From Paenilisteria newyorkensis (GTDB lineage Bacteria; Bacillota; Bacilli; Lactobacillales; Listeriaceae), in the NCBI RefSeq assembly GCF_000766145.1, contig NZ_JNFB01000046.1, positions 1 through 64,000 of the forward strand: DNA of 64,000 nt, in the 5' to 3' direction. A program made the position numbers and the translations under genes. How positions within the stretch are numbered: the stretch's first letter is position 1; every line of letters starts with the position of its first letter. This document shows, in pieces, positions 30,535 through 38,678 of the stretch. The notes beneath the pieces were generated by a model that had not been told where the DNA came from, did not search any database, and worked only from the letters and a program-made list of their open reading frames with translations.

Positions 30535-31318
30535 AACACTGAAACCAGATGAGTTTGTGTTAGGTACAACATCCATCACTGGTAGCTATTCTGGCGATGT
30601 AGACCGTATTACCCTGAGCAAAGACGGCGTAGAATCTGGAAACGCGACGAAAACGAATGGCACATTCAAGTTTTATGTCGGACCAGGTGTCAAAAAAGAC
30701 CAAGTACTATACATGGTAGCTTACGACAAGAACGGTAGAGAAATTGCTCGTGAGAAAGTCAACATCGCAGCGGTAACAGAAGGCAATCTATCTCCAACAG
30801 CAATGACAATTCCAGGCGATTCTTATATCAGCGGAACTTACACTGGAGATGTATCTCGCATTGAGGTCAGCATCACAAATGAAGCCGGCGTGACACAACT
30901 ATACAAAGGTGGCACAGTGGCAAACGGCACATTCCGATTCTACTCCTTTGACAAAACGAAATCACCAAAAGACATCATTGTCGTTCGCGCTTACGATAGC
31001 GTTGGTAAATTACTCGACACCAAAACAGTCACAATCAAAAACAATGTGGTTACGACAGAAGGTAAAGTCACACCAGCAACGATGACAATTCCAGGCGATA
31101 CAAGCCTAACAGGAACAGTATCTGGTGATGTGGCTTCTCTCAAAGTAACGGTAAACGGCACAGAATACGCTGGTGGCAGCATCAGCAATGGCACATTCAA
31201 ATTCTACACACTAGACAAAATCAAAAAAGCAGACGACAATGTCACGATTGCGGTTTACGACAAAACAGGTAAACTGTTAGACAGCAAAAAAGTAACAATT
31301 CAAGCACCAACGAAATAA
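27857..31318 (+). CDS. Secreted multidomain protein C (beta-helix head, six helical repeats)
   Basis: 1153 residues. Signal peptide 1-35, pectate-lyase-like beta-helix head (about 45-475) with the same WNELKVALETANITDI...GNGY opening that marks such adhesive domains and resembles the head of protein A. Six Cry1Ac-D-VI-type repeats (488-893) and three C-terminal Ig-like domains (893-1153) follow. No sorting signal. The leader AGAAAAGGAGAAT is shared with protein B, so the duplication included the ribosome site. The gene is followed by a perfect hairpin. Confidence 0.88.
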   Translation: MQKQRNAMSKALKVMAAGTIVFSSLGAVPFNTLASEVIMPAVDTQTTDVKTWNELKVALETANITDINLKADITMAANANINGASKTIHGNGYMINANNKTLSIFAAGTAVKVENMMVVNTHKNGFISGSSETIQATVTLYNIASSGARLFKLSNATLILEGDISDKSTFTWSGSPGSIGAGKIIVRENANVNIETTGADTYAIAAGQELNVEKSSKLNINAKGSSLLMDKGSKGIIDGQITTTAKDINGIRLTQAQLTISKTGVWNALNSGRAGLLLEKSQFENNGLVDINGPKENISGDNSDVTNLGTMKMYSDAALDYNLVRVENGKLTLGTDSHFTFSHKNKITTSSPLRLSVLNVEKGATMEVSANAAKSAVTILETAKFDKGANFSIQNVVGSVLGSFSGASKINIESDNGFATWNKGNVLSKDPNRIYAGPLYMYFEVTGNEANQKQGNLQSDSSEARVFYNNQNTGKIASGSFVKDPRQVEAENKASEAVNSLFTNKDPNGNITSTVTQADIDAAQALIDQVTDSAKKVVLQADLNKAQSQLLQAENNAREAVNNLFANKNPKGNITSTMTQADIDAAQALINKVTDPAKKAELQADLNKAQSQMDAKTAQVEAENKAREAVNDLFTNKNPNGNIMSTMTQAGIDAAQVLINKVTDPTKKAALQADLDKAQNQLDAKTTQAEAENKAREAVNNLFANKDPNGNIAGETTQANIDAVQVLINKVADSAKKAALQADLNKAQSQLDAKTAQAEAENKAREAVNNLFTNKNPNGNITSNMTQADINAAQALINQVTDPAKKAILQADLNKAQSQLDVKTTQVEAENKAREAVNNLFTNKDPNSNISSAVTQTAIDAAQALVNQVTDPAKKAALQKDLNKAKAQFATKGTLKPDEFVLGTTSITGSYSGDVDRITLSKDGVESGNATKTNGTFKFYVGPGVKKDQVLYMVAYDKNGREIAREKVNIAAVTEGNLSPTAMTIPGDSYISGTYTGDVSRIEVSITNEAGVTQLYKGGTVANGTFRFYSFDKTKSPKDIIVVRAYDSVGKLLDTKTVTIKNNVVTTEGKVTPATMTIPGDTSLTGTVSGDVASLKVTVNGTEYAGGSISNGTFKFYTLDKIKKADDNVTIAVYDKTGKLLDSKKVTIQAPTK

Positions 31319-31326
31319 TTTAGATG

Positions 31327-31359
31327 CATCATGAGTGGTGTTCATCGCCACTCATGATG
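31327..31359 (+). terminator. Perfect hairpin after the secreted-protein array
   Basis: CATCATGAGTGG pairs perfectly with CCACTCATGATG around a 9-nt loop. It lacks a T run, so it may be a weak terminator or an mRNA 3' stabiliser. The ribosome site of the next gene follows. Confidence 0.55.
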
Positions 31360-31388
31360 TCCTAATTTTGAAAGGGAGTTCCAATTTT

Positions 31389-31844
31389 ATGAAAAAGAAA
31401 AGAAACTGGCTCATGGTATTTTTACTCAGTATTGTCTTGGCGGTCGCAATAAGCGGATGTGGTAAAGCGGCGAGCGATGATGTTGGTAAAACAAGAGTAG
31501 CGAACAACCTCGAAATGACATTAGAGGGCACTCAATTGAAAATTAGTAACGACGATAAAAAGCAAATGCTACAACTCGATTTTAGCGTGAAGAATACAGG
31601 TAAGGAAAAAGCTGGAGCTGGCGCGGGTGATTTCAAGATTCAGACAAAAGATGGGAAAAAGCATGCGATGTATGGCTTGAATGCTAACAATTTTGGCGAT
31701 GAGATTGCGGCTGGAAAGACATTGAAGGGTTCTGGTTTTTATGAAATACCGGCGGATCAGAAGGAAGTAACGGTGCTGTACGAGCCTTATTCACAAGAGG
31801 CGACGGATCATGTGAAGTGGACGGTTACGGTTCCTGATAAATGA
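31389..31844 (+). CDS. DUF4352-type lipoprotein
   Basis: 151 residues with a lipoprotein signal peptide (lipobox AISGC, Cys about residue 24) and a beta-sandwich pattern with LQLDFSVKNTGKEKA, as in DUF4352 extracellular proteins. Function unknown. The ATG at 31389 has AAGGGAG 10 nt upstream. It lies between the secreted-protein array and the exopolysaccharide operon, 22 bp before the first dehydrogenase gene, with no terminator between them. It could therefore be co-transcribed with the sugar genes. Confidence 0.85.
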   Translation: MKKKRNWLMVFLLSIVLAVAISGCGKAASDDVGKTRVANNLEMTLEGTQLKISNDDKKQMLQLDFSVKNTGKEKAGAGAGDFKIQTKDGKKHAMYGLNANNFGDEIAAGKTLKGSGFYEIPADQKEVTVLYEPYSQEATDHVKWTVTVPDK

Positions 31845-31866
31845 CAAGAAAGGGGAAAGCAATAGG

Positions 31867-33135
31867 ATGAAAATGACGGTTATAGGCCTTGGATATATTG
31901 GTTTGCCAACTGCGATATTGTTCGCGAAATACGGGCATCAAGTGACGGGCGTCGATATCTCACCATGGGTCACCACACAGTTAAACGCGGGCTTGATTCA
32001 TATTGAAGAGCCGGGTTTAGAGCAAGATTTACAAGGAGTATTGTTGACGGAAAACTTCTTTGCGAGTACGGTGCCTGCGAGTGCTGACGTTTACATTATC
32101 GCTGTACCAACGCCGAACAAAGCGGATCAATATCAGTCTTGTGATACGCGTTATGTCGAAGCTGCAGTGAACAATATTTTACCTCATGTAAAACGAGGCG
32201 ATACGATTATTGTCGAATCCACTATTGCTCCGCGAACGATGACGGATGTCGTACAACCTGTGATTGAGCAGCAGGGTTTTACGGTGGGCGAGGATATTTT
32301 TCTAGCGCATTGTCCAGAGCGAGTTTTGCCGGGGAATATTATGCATGAATTAGTGCACAATCCGCGTATTATTGGCGGGATTACCGATGCTTGTACGGAA
32401 AAAGCGGCGGCGGTTTATGGCACTTTTGTGAAAGGTGAAATGATCAAGGCGCAGGCGGGCGAGGCGGAACTGAGTAAGTTGATGGAAAATACGTATCGGG
32501 ATGTGAATATTGCACTTGCTAACGAGCTTGCCAAAATTAGTGAGCGTTTGGGCATCGATGCTTTGCGTGTGATTGAAATGGCGAATAAGCATCCACGTGT
32601 GACTTTGCATCAGCCAGGGCCAGGCGTTGGCGGTCATTGTTTAGCAGTTGATCCGTATTTTGTTATTGCTGCGGCTCCCGAGGAATCTCTGTTGATGCAG
32701 ACGGCGCGGGCGATTAATAATAGTATGCCAGACTTTGTGGTACAACAAGTTCGAGCGTTCATGGCGGAGCGTGAGGGAAACAGGGTGACGCTTTTCGGAA
32801 TGACATATAAGGGAAATATTGATGATGTCAGGGAAAGCCCAGCGATGGAAATAAAGGCGCGATTGGATGATATGGCTTTTGATGTTCGCGTTTTCGATCC
32901 GCACGTGGCTGAGTTGCCGCTGACTGGGGAAGAGGCGTGTGATGGGAGTTCTTTATTAGTGGTGCTGACGGATCATGACGAGTTTCGAAATATTCCGACA
33001 AAATATACGAATAAAATGCGTGACATGACGATTTTTGATACGAAAAATATTGTGCAACATGTTGGTGCAAAAGTGAATTACGTGAACTATGGCAATTTAT
33101 CTCAAGCGAAAAAAATAGCTGTTGTTCCAAGTTAA
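31867..33135 (+). CDS. wecC: UDP-N-acetyl-mannosaminuronate dehydrogenase-like enzyme
   Basis: Nucleotide-sugar 6-dehydrogenase of 422 residues that oxidises a UDP-sugar to the uronic acid. The N-terminal Rossmann motif GLGYIGLPTA and the catalytic region GPGVGGHCLAVDPYF (active Cys about residue 260) are intact. The form GHCLAVDP, rather than GGSCFPKD as in Ugd, points to the WecC/VipA type acting on UDP-ManNAc or similar. No UDP-GlcNAc 2-epimerase is in the window, so that substrate must come from elsewhere. First gene of the exopolysaccharide cluster. Confidence 0.88.
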   Translation: MKMTVIGLGYIGLPTAILFAKYGHQVTGVDISPWVTTQLNAGLIHIEEPGLEQDLQGVLLTENFFASTVPASADVYIIAVPTPNKADQYQSCDTRYVEAAVNNILPHVKRGDTIIVESTIAPRTMTDVVQPVIEQQGFTVGEDIFLAHCPERVLPGNIMHELVHNPRIIGGITDACTEKAAAVYGTFVKGEMIKAQAGEAELSKLMENTYRDVNIALANELAKISERLGIDALRVIEMANKHPRVTLHQPGPGVGGHCLAVDPYFVIAAAPEESLLMQTARAINNSMPDFVVQQVRAFMAEREGNRVTLFGMTYKGNIDDVRESPAMEIKARLDDMAFDVRVFDPHVAELPLTGEEACDGSSLLVVLTDHDEFRNIPTKYTNKMRDMTIFDTKNIVQHVGAKVNYVNYGNLSQAKKIAVVPS

Positions 33136-33210
33136 TCTACGCTAAAAGTACAACATAAATCTAAACGTTGCGTAACGGACTAAAAAACTATAGATAAAAG
33201 GTGGGAAACG

Positions 33211-33876
33211 GTGAATATCGAAAAAAAGATTGATATGAAAATGCTCGTTCAGTATTTGAAACGTTATGCGATTCTGTTGCTCTTCATGACAAACCTAGGT
33301 ATTGCAGGGGCGTATGTTTGGGTGACGCAAATGGCAGTTCCGATGTACCAAGCGAGTTCGGATATCCTTGTGAAACCGCAGAAGCTTGCGGAGGATGATA
33401 TTAGGCTGGATGCGAATACTAATAATCGCTTAATCAGCACGTATACAGGTATTTTGAAAAGTAATTACATTATCGATAAGGTGAAAGACGATTTGAGTTT
33501 AGTAGCAAAACCCGAGATATTAGCGCAAAAATTAGCGGTAAAAAACGAAAATGACTCGCAAATTATTTCTGTCTCGTATAAAGCGGACAGCGCCGAAAAA
33601 GCCATGGAATTTGTTAATAAAACCGTGTCGACTATGCAGCAAGAGGTTGGGAACTTAATCGAGGACAATACGATTGTGATTCTATCCAAAGCTGTGGAAG
33701 GCAACGTTGTGAGTCCGAATAAAAAGGTGAGTCTGGTAATGGGAGCTTTTATTGGTTTGATGATTGGCTCGGTTATTATGTTTATACACGGCTTCACCAA
33801 TGTGACGATTCGCGAAGAGGCAGATATTCAGGAAGTAACGGTTATTCCAGTGCTAGGAGAGATTGAAAAATGGTAA
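33211..33876 (+). CDS. Polysaccharide chain-length regulator / BY-kinase activator (Wzz type)
   Basis: 221 residues, membrane segments at about 18-38 and 171-195 with an extracellular domain between them, as in CapA/YveK/Wzz proteins. These set polymer length and activate the partner tyrosine kinase. The start is a GTG (33211) with AAAGGTGGG upstream. The end overlaps the kinase gene by 7 bp. Confidence 0.92.
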   Translation: MNIEKKIDMKMLVQYLKRYAILLLFMTNLGIAGAYVWVTQMAVPMYQASSDILVKPQKLAEDDIRLDANTNNRLISTYTGILKSNYIIDKVKDDLSLVAKPEILAQKLAVKNENDSQIISVSYKADSAEKAMEFVNKTVSTMQQEVGNLIEDNTIVILSKAVEGNVVSPNKKVSLVMGAFIGLMIGSVIMFIHGFTNVTIREEADIQEVTVIPVLGEIEKW

Positions 33877-34553
33877 TCAAAAAACAGGCGAAACAAAGAA
33901 CGCTCATCACAAATGAAAAAGGAACGATTCCGGAGCAATTTCGTAATATTCGTGCATCGATTCAATACGTAGCGGATAAGAAAAAAATCAAGACGATTAT
34001 GGCGACTTCTTGCCGACAAGGGGAAGGGAAATCTTCGCTGATTGCTAATTTAGCGATGTTTATGTCGAAGAGTGGGAAGCGAGTACTTTTGATTGATGGT
34101 GATTTACGATTGCCAACGATTCATCGGATTTTTAAATTGAAAAATTATGTTGGGTTGTCTGATCTTTTGAAAGATAATCAATTTCATAGATATGAGGGAA
34201 TTCAGAAGATTGATGATCATCTGGATGTGATGGCGAGTGGTGCTTCGCCGTATAATCCATCTGAACTTTTAAGCGATAGTTTATTGCCGGAGATTTTGAA
34301 AGAGTATGAAGCGGTGTATGATTTTATTTTTATTGATGCGCCGCCGATTGGGTTATCGGATACGATTATTACCGCGAATTATTGTGATGCGACGATTCTT
34401 GTTTTGGAGAATGGGAAGACGACAAAGACGCAATTGAAGGAATGTATCGAGAAATGCAAGATGCAAAATATTGACGTGTTGGGGATTATTCGGAATAAGG
34501 TTAAACGGCGTCGTCATGAATCTAGTTATTATTATGATTACGTGAAGAAGTAA
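33870..34553 (+). CDS. Bacterial tyrosine kinase (CpsD/CapB/YwqD type)
   Basis: 227 residues. Walker A (SCRQGEGKSS, about 47-56), Walker A' (LLIDGDLR, 73-80) and Walker B (FIFIDAPP) are present. The C-terminus has a tyrosine cluster (SSYYYDYVKK), the autophosphorylation tail of BY-kinases. It works with the preceding Wzz-type protein at the membrane to control polymerisation and export. Confidence 0.94.
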   Translation: MVIKKQAKQRTLITNEKGTIPEQFRNIRASIQYVADKKKIKTIMATSCRQGEGKSSLIANLAMFMSKSGKRVLLIDGDLRLPTIHRIFKLKNYVGLSDLLKDNQFHRYEGIQKIDDHLDVMASGASPYNPSELLSDSLLPEILKEYEAVYDFIFIDAPPIGLSDTIITANYCDATILVLENGKTTKTQLKECIEKCKMQNIDVLGIIRNKVKRRRHESSYYYDYVKK

Positions 34554-34569
34554 GGGGGAGAGGAATTTC

Positions 34570-35883
34570 ATGTCTATTCGAGTCGGCAAATTATCTGTGT
34601 GGGCAGGGATTATTTTATACATCTTGAGCCTTTACAACGCTTACATTTATCTCATATCGCCGTCGTATAGCTATTATCGACTCGTCAACCTTCATCCGCC
34701 GCTCTGGATCTGTGCTGTGTCTAGCATACTCGCCTTTTTACCAGCTTTTTGGTCGGAGTATCGGGTGTCGAGGCCGTCGCAAGTTATTTATTGGATATTG
34801 TATATTTTCGCGTATATTCCAGTGATGCTCATACCAGATTTCGTTCGTGCTACGCCGTTTGATTCCTTTTTTATCTTCAAATTTGTATTGCTTATATGTC
34901 TCATTATTCTGTACTTTGGTGGAGGATTGCCGCTTATTCGAATAAGAGAATGGAACATATCGCAAAATTTAGTCACGGTTGGTATCGTTTTTTTCACGAT
35001 GTTGTTGTATGCCATTATGATTCAAACGTTCGGATTTCGCATCGATGTCGTGTCGTTTAAGGAAGTGTATGACGTCCGCGAAACGTATCGGGGAGAAGCG
35101 AATCGGTTTTCGGGATACGCGGTTGTGTGGCTTTCGAAAATTATGGATTTATTCTTAGTTACGCTCGGTGTTTTGAAAGGAAATATGGTGCTTATCGGGG
35201 TTGGAATCGTTGGTCAAATTTATGTTTACTCGGTTACAGGGCATAAAAGTGTCGCGTTATCGTTGTGTTTGCTCGCGGTTGTCCTGTTTTGTTTGCGACA
35301 CGGGGGGGCTAAGTTCGGCGTCCGGTTTGTCTGGATGATCTTGTTTCTCGTCGTATTCTCGATGGTTTTTGATACGCTTAGCGGCAATATTACGCTCACA
35401 GAGATTTTTACGCGACGCATGTTATTTCTTCCGGGTGCGCTATCCAGTTTCTTCTTTGACTTTTTCTCTACGCATCCGAAAACGTATCTTGGGCATTCGA
35501 TTTTTCGTGGTTTTGTTCATTATCCGTATGACGCGAATCCGAGTTATGTCATCGGGTTGAACTATTTTGGATCGGAGGAAATGTCGGCGAATGTGAACAT
35601 GTGGGCGGATGGATATTCGGCATTTGGCTACGCGGGAATGATTGTTTTTACCATTTTGCTCACGATTGTGCTGTGGGTTTACGATAGCATTTCGGCGAAT
35701 CGGAATTTTATTATTAGTGTCGCGTTGATGGTTATGCCGGCGTGGAGTTTGGTGGATAGTTCGTTCATCATCGCGCTCATGACGAATGGTATTTTTATCG
35801 CGATGGGGCTGAATTATGTATTCCAAACAGAGCAAAGGAGGGAGCTTATTGCCTATCAAAAAAATCATCTGGACGCTGTTTAG
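34570..35883 (+). CDS. Polysaccharide polymerase (Wzy-like)
   Basis: 437 residues, very hydrophobic, about 10-12 membrane segments with a large loop in the middle, as in O-antigen/EPS polymerases. Sequence motifs are weak in this family, so the call rests on topology and its place between the kinase and flippase genes. GGGGGAGAGG lies before the ATG. The end overlaps the flippase gene. Confidence 0.8.
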   Translation: MSIRVGKLSVWAGIILYILSLYNAYIYLISPSYSYYRLVNLHPPLWICAVSSILAFLPAFWSEYRVSRPSQVIYWILYIFAYIPVMLIPDFVRATPFDSFFIFKFVLLICLIILYFGGGLPLIRIREWNISQNLVTVGIVFFTMLLYAIMIQTFGFRIDVVSFKEVYDVRETYRGEANRFSGYAVVWLSKIMDLFLVTLGVLKGNMVLIGVGIVGQIYVYSVTGHKSVALSLCLLAVVLFCLRHGGAKFGVRFVWMILFLVVFSMVFDTLSGNITLTEIFTRRMLFLPGALSSFFFDFFSTHPKTYLGHSIFRGFVHYPYDANPSYVIGLNYFGSEEMSANVNMWADGYSAFGYAGMIVFTILLTIVLWVYDSISANRNFIISVALMVMPAWSLVDSSFIIALMTNGIFIAMGLNYVFQTEQRRELIAYQKNHLDAV

Positions 35884-37084
35884 TGGCAATGCTTTGGCGC
35901 AACTGCTCATGATTGCTTTCGCACCAATTATTGCAAGGCTCTACTCGGCGGCAGAGTTCGGCATTTACGCGGCGTATGTGACCGTCATTACAATCACGGT
36001 GAAGGTCGCGAGTCTTGGGCTCGAAAAAGCGATTCCGTTAGAGCGAAACCGGACGCGGGCAAAAAAACTAACGTACATTAATCAGTATTTGGCAATCTTG
36101 ATAAGTCTCGTAATCTTGCTGGTGTATCTCGTTTTCGGTGTCAGTGTTTTGAATTGGGTGGGGATTTATCCGGCGTTATGGGAGGCGATTTTGCTTTCGA
36201 TGGGCATCGCGATGACGAGTCTGATTCAGATTTATAATTATGAAAATATGAACCGGGAGCAGTATCGGACGTTGGCGATGACGCGGGCTTTGCAGAATGG
36301 CTTCACTGGATTTGCGCAGATTGGATTTGCTTTTTCTGGCGTGATGAAAGGAACAGGATTATTGGTTGGTGACGTGATTGGGAAGACGATTAGTGTTGGG
36401 ATATTGGCTCGGGTTTCGAAGCAAGATGTGAAAGTCCGCATGACATGGCGCGATACGGCGGAATTATTGCGTAAATATAAGGACTTTATGATTTTTTCGA
36501 TGCCGGCGGGATTGATTAACACACTATCGTTGCAACTCCCGTTATTGCTTGTGTTAGCGGTTTTTGGCGCGAATGATAGCGGTCAATATGCGTTTGTGCA
36601 ACGCGTGATTATCGTGCCGATTTCGGTTTTAGCGATGACGTTAGCGCAGTTTTTTTACAGTGTAGCAGCGAAGGAAATGGCGGCGAATCCAGCGAAGGTT
36701 TATGCATTATACATGAGTCTAACGAAGAAATTAGCTTGGTATTTGACGGTTCCGTTTTGTATTTTTGCCTTTTTCGCGCCGAGCATTTTTCACGTGTTGT
36801 TTGGTGAGGAATGGGTGGTTGCTGGGCAATTGACGCAAGTTTTAGGGGCGATGTTTTTGACGCAAATGATTTGTAGCGCGACGTCTCAGATTTTGTATTT
36901 ACTGGAACGGCAAAAGTTACAAATGGTGTTGGAGAGTGTCAAATTGGGATTTGTAGTTGTTATTTTTAGTGTTTTTAAGAGCGATTTTTTACAAACGATG
37001 CTCGTATATGGGAGTGTTATTGCGGTTTTTAATCTGTGTTTATGGTGGATTGGGAAGGAAATTTTGAAAGGAAGGAGGGGATAG
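35849..37084 (+). CDS. Polysaccharide flippase (Wzx/MOP family)
   Basis: 411 residues with about 12 membrane segments, of the lipid-linked oligosaccharide flippase type. It moves repeat units across the membrane for the Wzy-like enzyme. The start is taken as TTG at 35849 (MPIKKIIW), 6 nt after AAAGGAGGGAG. The in-frame ATG at 35816 lies before that ribosome site and would add 11 residues of polymerase shadow. The overlap with the polymerase gene is 35 bp. Confidence 0.88.
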   Translation: MPIKKIIWTLFSGNALAQLLMIAFAPIIARLYSAAEFGIYAAYVTVITITVKVASLGLEKAIPLERNRTRAKKLTYINQYLAILISLVILLVYLVFGVSVLNWVGIYPALWEAILLSMGIAMTSLIQIYNYENMNREQYRTLAMTRALQNGFTGFAQIGFAFSGVMKGTGLLVGDVIGKTISVGILARVSKQDVKVRMTWRDTAELLRKYKDFMIFSMPAGLINTLSLQLPLLLVLAVFGANDSGQYAFVQRVIIVPISVLAMTLAQFFYSVAAKEMAANPAKVYALYMSLTKKLAWYLTVPFCIFAFFAPSIFHVLFGEEWVVAGQLTQVLGAMFLTQMICSATSQILYLLERQKLQMVLESVKLGFVVVIFSVFKSDFLQTMLVYGSVIAVFNLCLWWIGKEILKGRRG

Positions 37085-37085
37085 G

Positions 37086-37694
37086 ATGATGGCTTTTATG
37101 AAGCGGTTTGGGGATATTGTGTTGAGTGTTATTGGGATTGTTTTGACGGGGCCGATTATGCTTGTAACTGCGCTATGTATTAAGTTGGAGGATCGAGGGC
37201 CAGTGCTGTTTGTGCAGACGCGAACGGGGAAGGATGGCGAAGCATTTTCGATTTATAAATTTCGCTCGATGCGTGTGCGGGAGATGAGTGGTGAGCATGA
37301 TTATGACTGGGAGCACGGGGTTCCGGATGGATTTGTTTTTAAAGATGTGACGGAGGAAAATCCGCATGTGACGAAAGTTGGGGCGTTTATTCGCAAGACG
37401 AGTTTGGATGAGTTGCCGCAATTTTTCAATGTGTTGTTGGGAAATATGAGTTTTATTGGGCCTAGACCGGAAATTCCGGCGATTACGTCGTGTTATTCGG
37501 AGCAGCAGCGGAAGCGTTTGGAAGTGAAGCCGGGGATTACGGGTTGGGCGCAGGTGAATGGGCGTAGTTCTGTGACGAATGGCGAGAAGATGCGCTTGGA
37601 TTATCATTATGTGGAGAATTTTTCGTTGCGGATGGATTTGGTTATTTTGCTGCGGACGGTTGTGGTTGTGTTGAAGTCACGGGATGCAGTTTAG
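37086..37694 (+). CDS. Priming sugar-phosphate transferase
   Basis: 202 residues of the bacterial sugar transferase family (PglC/EpsL/CpsE C-terminal type). It links the first sugar phosphate to undecaprenyl phosphate. One N-terminal membrane segment is followed by the DRGPVLFVQTRTG, YKFRSMR, TSLDELPQ and GPRP motifs. GGAGGGG lies upstream. It is the short, single-domain form without the extra transmembrane bundle. Confidence 0.93.
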   Translation: MMAFMKRFGDIVLSVIGIVLTGPIMLVTALCIKLEDRGPVLFVQTRTGKDGEAFSIYKFRSMRVREMSGEHDYDWEHGVPDGFVFKDVTEENPHVTKVGAFIRKTSLDELPQFFNVLLGNMSFIGPRPEIPAITSCYSEQQRKRLEVKPGITGWAQVNGRSSVTNGEKMRLDYHYVENFSLRMDLVILLRTVVVVLKSRDAV

Positions 37695-37719
37695 GAGATT
37701 AGCGAAAGTGGGGAAAAGC

Positions 37720-38661
37720 ATGAGGAAAAAACGGATTTTAGTCACTGGTGGTTGTGGTTTTATTGGTTCGCGGGTCGTTCAGCGTTTACTTGCAACGCCA
37801 CACGCGATTTTTGTGATCGATGATTTGAGTCGTGCGGATCGGTCGGCGATTCCTGAAGGTTTGGTCGATTTGAAGGTTTGTGATATTCGGAGTGAGGCTG
37901 CGCGGGAGTATATTAGGGAGATTGCGCCGCATTTTGTGATTCATCTGGCTGCGCAGATTGATGTGCAGGTTTCGATTGCGGAGCAGTTGCTGGATGCGGA
38001 TATTAATATTATGGGGACGTTGAACGTGATGGAGGCATGTAAGCAAGTCGCAGATTTTGAACGGTTTGTATTTGCTTCTTCGGCGGCGGTTTATGGGAAT
38101 AATGCGGAATTGCCATTGACGGAGGATGCTATTCCGATGCCGATTTCGCCGTATGGAATGTCGAAATGGATGGGGGAGGAGTATTTAAAACTGAATCATG
38201 AGACGGCGGATTTTCCTTATTGTGCGCTTCGGTTTGCGAATGTTTATGGGGAAAAAGGGACGGCTGCTAAGGATGTGATTTCTGAATTTTGGGATAAAGT
38301 GACGTCTGGAGAAAGTCCGGTTATTCATGGGGACGGCGAGCAAACGCGTGATTTTGTTTATGTGGAGGACATTGCGGAGGCGTTAGTTTTGGCGCTTGAT
38401 GTACAGGAAAATGGGATTTACAACATTTCTACGGATGAGCAGACGTCGATTAATGATGTTTTGCGGGTGATGAGCGAGTTGTTGCAAGTGCAGGTTGTGC
38501 CGGAAAATCGGATGGCGCGGGTTGGTGATGTGCGTGATAGTCGGCTTTCGAATCGGAAATTTTTGGAGATGACCTGTTGGCAGCCGCTACATAGGTTGGC
38601 GAAGGGTCTGGAACGAATGCATGTGGAGAAGCAAAATCAGGAAATGGTCTTGATGAAATAG
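37720..38661 (+). CDS. NAD-dependent nucleotide-sugar epimerase
   Basis: Extended short-chain dehydrogenase of about 313 residues, UDP-glucose 4-epimerase-like. It has GGCGFIG for NAD binding (about residue 10) and the YGMSK catalytic motif (the SPYGMSKWMGE segment), preceded by SSAAVYG. The ATG at 37720 has GGGG 6 nt upstream. A GTG at 37708, 10 nt after AGGAG, is an equally possible start. Substrate could be UDP-Glc, UDP-GlcNAc or the uronate. Confidence 0.88.
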   Translation: MRKKRILVTGGCGFIGSRVVQRLLATPHAIFVIDDLSRADRSAIPEGLVDLKVCDIRSEAAREYIREIAPHFVIHLAAQIDVQVSIAEQLLDADINIMGTLNVMEACKQVADFERFVFASSAAVYGNNAELPLTEDAIPMPISPYGMSKWMGEEYLKLNHETADFPYCALRFANVYGEKGTAAKDVISEFWDKVTSGESPVIHGDGEQTRDFVYVEDIAEALVLALDVQENGIYNISTDEQTSINDVLRVMSELLQVQVVPENRMARVGDVRDSRLSNRKFLEMTCWQPLHRLAKGLERMHVEKQNQEMVLMK

Positions 38662-38678
38662 ACGTGAGGGAGAGGAAT

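Noticed and set aside
33136-33210. PrfA-like site before the Wzz-type gene
   Set aside because: Only a loose CGTTGCGTAACG-like stretch is present; it does not form the required half-sites.
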